64,000 nucleotides of DNA from NCBI RefSeq assembly GCF_033115175.1, contig NC_084837.1, forward strand, positions 89,958,499 through 90,022,498, written 5' to 3'. The DNA comes from Lepus europaeus. Taxonomy: Eukaryota > Chordata > Mammalia > Lagomorpha > Leporidae. Below, piece after piece: positions 61,334 to 64,000 of the stretch. The first letter of the stretch is position 1, and every line of letters starts with the position of its first letter. The notes below the pieces were generated by a model. It ran no database searches, was not told where the DNA came from, and worked only from the letters and a program-made list of their open reading frames with translations. A program made the translations under genes and the position numbers.

Positions 61334-61599
61334 AGGGTAATTCTATACAATATTCTTAGTGCACCTGTATTTTGACAGCAACCCATCACAGAAGGTCAGG
61401 TGTGGAATTCTCCACTTGCGGCATCATTTCAGAGTTCAGAGGGTCTCCGACTGTGGAGCGATTCACATTTTGTGGTTTTGAATTTCGGGATGCTCCTCAG
61501 AAACCTCTGTGGCACAGCCACAGGTTTGCATCATTTGTGTCTCCCCATACCCCTGCAGCACTGGTAGCAGGATTATTTCAGAGACGTCAGAGGATTGTA

Positions 61600-62120
61600 A
61601 AGCAGCCTGAGTCTTCTGCCTTTGGTTAGCGCGCTGAGCACGCAGAAATAAGCGAAGTCTCCAAAGCTCCCCGGCGCCAGAACCAAACAGAGGCAAATCT
61701 GGGCTGCTCTGAGGGCAAATTCCCGCGTCAGCTGCTCGTGGGACGCCTCCCCAGCGCCGGCCACCACAGGGCAGCTTTGACCCCAGTGTGCTCAGGTCGC
61801 TCGAAGGCGAGGAGGAGAGCAGGAGGAGTGTACTGCAGCCCCCTCCCAGTGCTCCTCCGCATTCCAGAGGGGCGGCCTGGAACTCCGTTTCCCACCATCC
61901 GCGGCGGAGGCGGGGTCCTTGTGAGCGGTTTGGGTGCGGGCGCAGCTTCTGGGTGCGCTACTAGAGCGTCGCCGCTAGGGGCGCTGCAGCCCGACTGGGT
62001 GGCGCTTCTCCCGGGCTCTGCACAGCACCGCGGCCCCTTGAGCTGCGGCCAGAACCCTGGAGCCGCCCGCCCTGAGCCCCCGGGCGGAGGCGCCCTTGTG
62101 TTTGCGCCCCTAGCCTTCCA
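61600..62120. promoter_or_regulatory. CpG-rich segment, possible orphan promoter or enhancer
   Basis: Single-copy, GC- and CpG-dense (GGTTAGCGCGCTGAGCACGC, CCATCCGCGGCGGAGGCGGGG, TAGAGCGTCGCCGCTAGGGG). No coding exon recognised. It is 10 kb upstream of CLN6 on the FEM1B side and does not encode FEM1B exon 1. Confidence 0.4.
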
Positions 62121-62489
62121 GTGGCTGTGTAAACCTCTGTTTCCCAGTGTCCAAACCTTAGATCCTGGGCGTGCCAGTTCTCACCGCTCAGCTCCGAATT
62201 CCCTTAAGCTGTCCAACAAGGATTTGGTGAATACCTCTTTCAAGTCACTCAGGGTGCTGGATGAGGGGGCTCTAGCAATGGCCCAGAAGTCTACCTTATA
62301 TTTTCACAGCACTGATTCGCCAGACGCAGAAGGAAACAGGCCGTCTTAAGTGACAACAGGTGACAACAAATAACACATTTCGACACTCTCAAAGATTTTT
62401 TTTTTCTGGTTACTGTAACTATGAGATAGTAGCAACAAAATAACTAGATGTGAAATATTTGAAGCAACAAAGGATGAGATCACGAGAAA

Positions 62490-63285
62490 CAGCGAGTGAC
62501 CCAGCAGACAGGCGATAACAAACGCTGGTGAGGACGCGGAGGAATCGGCTCCCTTCTGCGCTGTCGGTGGGACTGTGACCTGGTGAAGCTGCCTTGGAAA
62601 ACCATTGGGCTGTCTTCCAACCGCAGGCAGGGAGTCATCCCACGACTCACCAGCTCTGCTTCCAGGCAAAGTACCAAGAGGACCCAAGGCAAAGTGCACC
62701 CGAGGATCTGTGCGTAAATGTTCGCCGCAGCAGCCTTTGTAATAGGCCAGCAGGTGAGCAGCCCCGAGGTCCGTCAGCAACCAAGGAAATTAGTGGTGAC
62801 TGCTCGTGAGACAAGGCTTCTTTCTGGGGCGACAGACATATTCTAGAATTAAATAATGGCATTAGTTTCACAACTCCTGTGAATATACTAAAAACCATTG
62901 AATTGGGCCGGCGCTGTGGCGTCCTCCTGCAGCACCAGCATCCCATATGGGTGCCAGTTCGAGTCCCAGCTGCTGGGAAGGAAACGGATGGCCCAAGTGC
63001 TTGGGCTCCTGCACCCACATGGGAGACCCAGAAGAAGCTTCTTCTGGCCCTTGGCTTTGGCCTGGTCCAGCCCTGATCATTACAGACATTTGGGGGAGTT
63101 GACCAACAGATGGAAGATCTTCCTCTCTGTCTCCTTCTCCCTCTCAATCTGTATCTCTGCCTTTCAAATAAATAAATCTTAAAAATAAATAAATAAATAG
63201 TAAAGAAACCCTACTGGATTGTACAATTAAAAAGGGTGAATTTTATGGTATGTAAATTATGTCTCAATAAAGCTGTTATTTTAAG
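62490..63285 (+). repeat. Old L1 3' end, interrupted by a SINE
   Basis: AACGCTGGTGAGGACGCGGAGG, GGAAAACCATTGGGCTGTC and GTAAATGTTCGCCGCAGCAGCC (62520-62740) are the ORF2-end/3'UTR order of old L1. AATTATGTCTCAATAAAGCTGTT (63255-63277) is the L1 3' terminus. Confidence 0.7.
62906..63205 (+). repeat. C-SINE, internally shortened
   Basis: GGGCCGGCGCTGTGGCGTCC head, tail CAAATAAATAAATCTTAAAAATAAATAAATAAA. Inserted into the old L1. Confidence 0.92.
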
Positions 63286-63727
63286 GCAAAGAGACTACTG
63301 CAAATGGCCAGACATATCTGCAAAAGAAGCAACTAGAACTTTGAGAGTTTACTTACGTAACTGTGGGGTGGAAGGCTCAATGGATACGGTGAACAACAGG
63401 GTAAATGCAGCTGAATAGTGCATTAGTAAAGTGGAAGGCAGATCTGAAAAAATTACCCAGAATGCAGCACACGGAGTTATATGAAGAGGTTCCAAGAAGA
63501 GAGGATGCAATGAGAAGGCATATAAAATATCCAGTCTGAATCCCAGAGGAAGAGAATAGGGGAAAAATCAGCATTTGAAAAGCTAATGGATAAGCAATTC
63601 TAGAGTCAAAGAAAGATGTGAGCCCATAAACAAAACACAACAAGCTTCAAGAAAGTTAAAGAACAAAGAAACCACACCTGGATGTACTGCAGAGAAACCA
63701 CAAAGCTCCAAACACGGCTAGAAAGAT
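63286..63727. other. Intergenic single-copy sequence
   Basis: AT-rich, no gene or repeat recognised. Confidence 0.6.
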
Positions 63728-63728
63728 G

Positions 63729-64000
63729 GCCGGCGCCGTGGCTTAACAGGCTAACCCTCCGCCTTGCGGTGCCGGCACACTGGGTTCTAGTCCCGGTTGG
63801 GGCGCCGGACTCTGTCCCGGTTGCCCCTCTTCCAGGCCAGCTCTCTGCTGTGGCCCGGGAAGGCAGTGGAGGATGGCCCAAGTCCTTGGGCCCTGCACCC
63901 CATGGGAGACCAGAAGAAGCACCTGGCTCCTGGCTTCGGATCAGCGCCATGTGCTGGCCGCAGCGGCCGTTGGAGGGTGAACCAACGGCAAAGAAAGACT
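63729..64000 (+). repeat. Young C-SINE, cut by the window end
   Basis: GGCCGGCGCCGTGGCTTAACAGG head through GGTGAACCAACGGCAAAGAAAGAC. The tail lies beyond 64000. Confidence 0.95.

Larger units (their letters stand above)
60497..61500. repeat. Tigger-like TIR DNA element split by nested SINEs
   Basis: Left arm (60497-60670): GTAGCCCTTATCGG, GACATCTTGGGGATGGGACC, ACATAGCCTGCAGGTAATTCTA. Right arm (61334-61500): GGTAATTCTATACAATATTC, GTGTGGAATTCTCCACTTG, TTGTGGTTTTGAATTTCGGG. The arms continue one another at GGTAATTCTAT and match a common mammalian non-autonomous element. SINEs fill the middle. Confidence 0.65.

Noticed and set aside
61960-61980. CTCF-like GCCGCTAGGGGCGCTGC
   Set aside because: One G short in the central tract, which breaks the core spacing.
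61738-62349. 203-codon + strand frame, considered as FEM1B exon 1 or a new gene
   Set aside because: No ankyrin-repeat or other recognisable sequence, no splice or conservation evidence; explained by CpG-rich composition.

Overview
This is a window of a mammalian nuclear genome, almost certainly a lagomorph (rabbit, Oryctolagus). Genes are split into short exons with GT/AG introns. The non-coding DNA is packed with rabbit-type C-SINEs: about 340 bp, tRNA-derived head, CT-rich stretch, AAATAAATAAATCTT-type tail. There are also older mammalian repeats (MIR, L1, MER2/Tigger). There are no bacterial, phage, CRISPR or operon features. Gene content and order match human 15q23: PIAS1, then CALML4, then CLN6. 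FEM1B, expected next, is not reached.

Layout. 1-20,095 (+ strand): 3' part of PIAS1. Six coding exons (4830-16576) encode residues 337-651 of the SUMO E3 ligase: the SP-RING, the acidic SUMO-interacting motif and the Ser/Thr-rich tail. A SINE-free 3'UTR of about 3.5 kb follows. 22,425-30,204 (- strand): complete CALML4, five coding exons, 153 aa, with a first coding exon that supplies only the ATG. 35,075-51,302 (- strand): complete CLN6 coding region, seven exons, 312 aa, from a CpG-rich promoter near 51.3-51.6 kb. PIAS1 and CALML4 converge with about 2.3 kb between their 3' ends. CALML4 and CLN6 lie head-to-tail on the minus strand, 4.9 kb apart. 51.6-64.0 kb is intergenic: SINEs, a MER2 element, old L1 and a second CpG-rich stretch at 61.6-62.1 kb.

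The genes are neighbours by conserved synteny, not a pathway. PIAS1 is a nuclear SUMO ligase and transcription co-regulator. CALML4 is a calmodulin-like light chain of the brush-border intermicrovillar adhesion complex. CLN6 is an ER membrane protein needed for export of lysosomal enzymes; its loss causes neuronal ceroid lipofuscinosis.

Most worth checking: a frame-broken Tigger/pogo-type transposase fossil in a PIAS1 intron (about 14.08-15.45 kb); two adjacent minisatellites in CLN6 intron 6 (15 units of 56 bp, then a G-rich 22 bp array); a short terminal-inverted-repeat element present three times, one copy inside the CLN6 3'UTR; and CTCF-like motifs around CALML4/CLN6. I found no convincing undescribed gene system. 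Exon ends were set by reading frame, splice consensus and match to the remembered human proteins. Repeat ends are good to about 5-20 bp.
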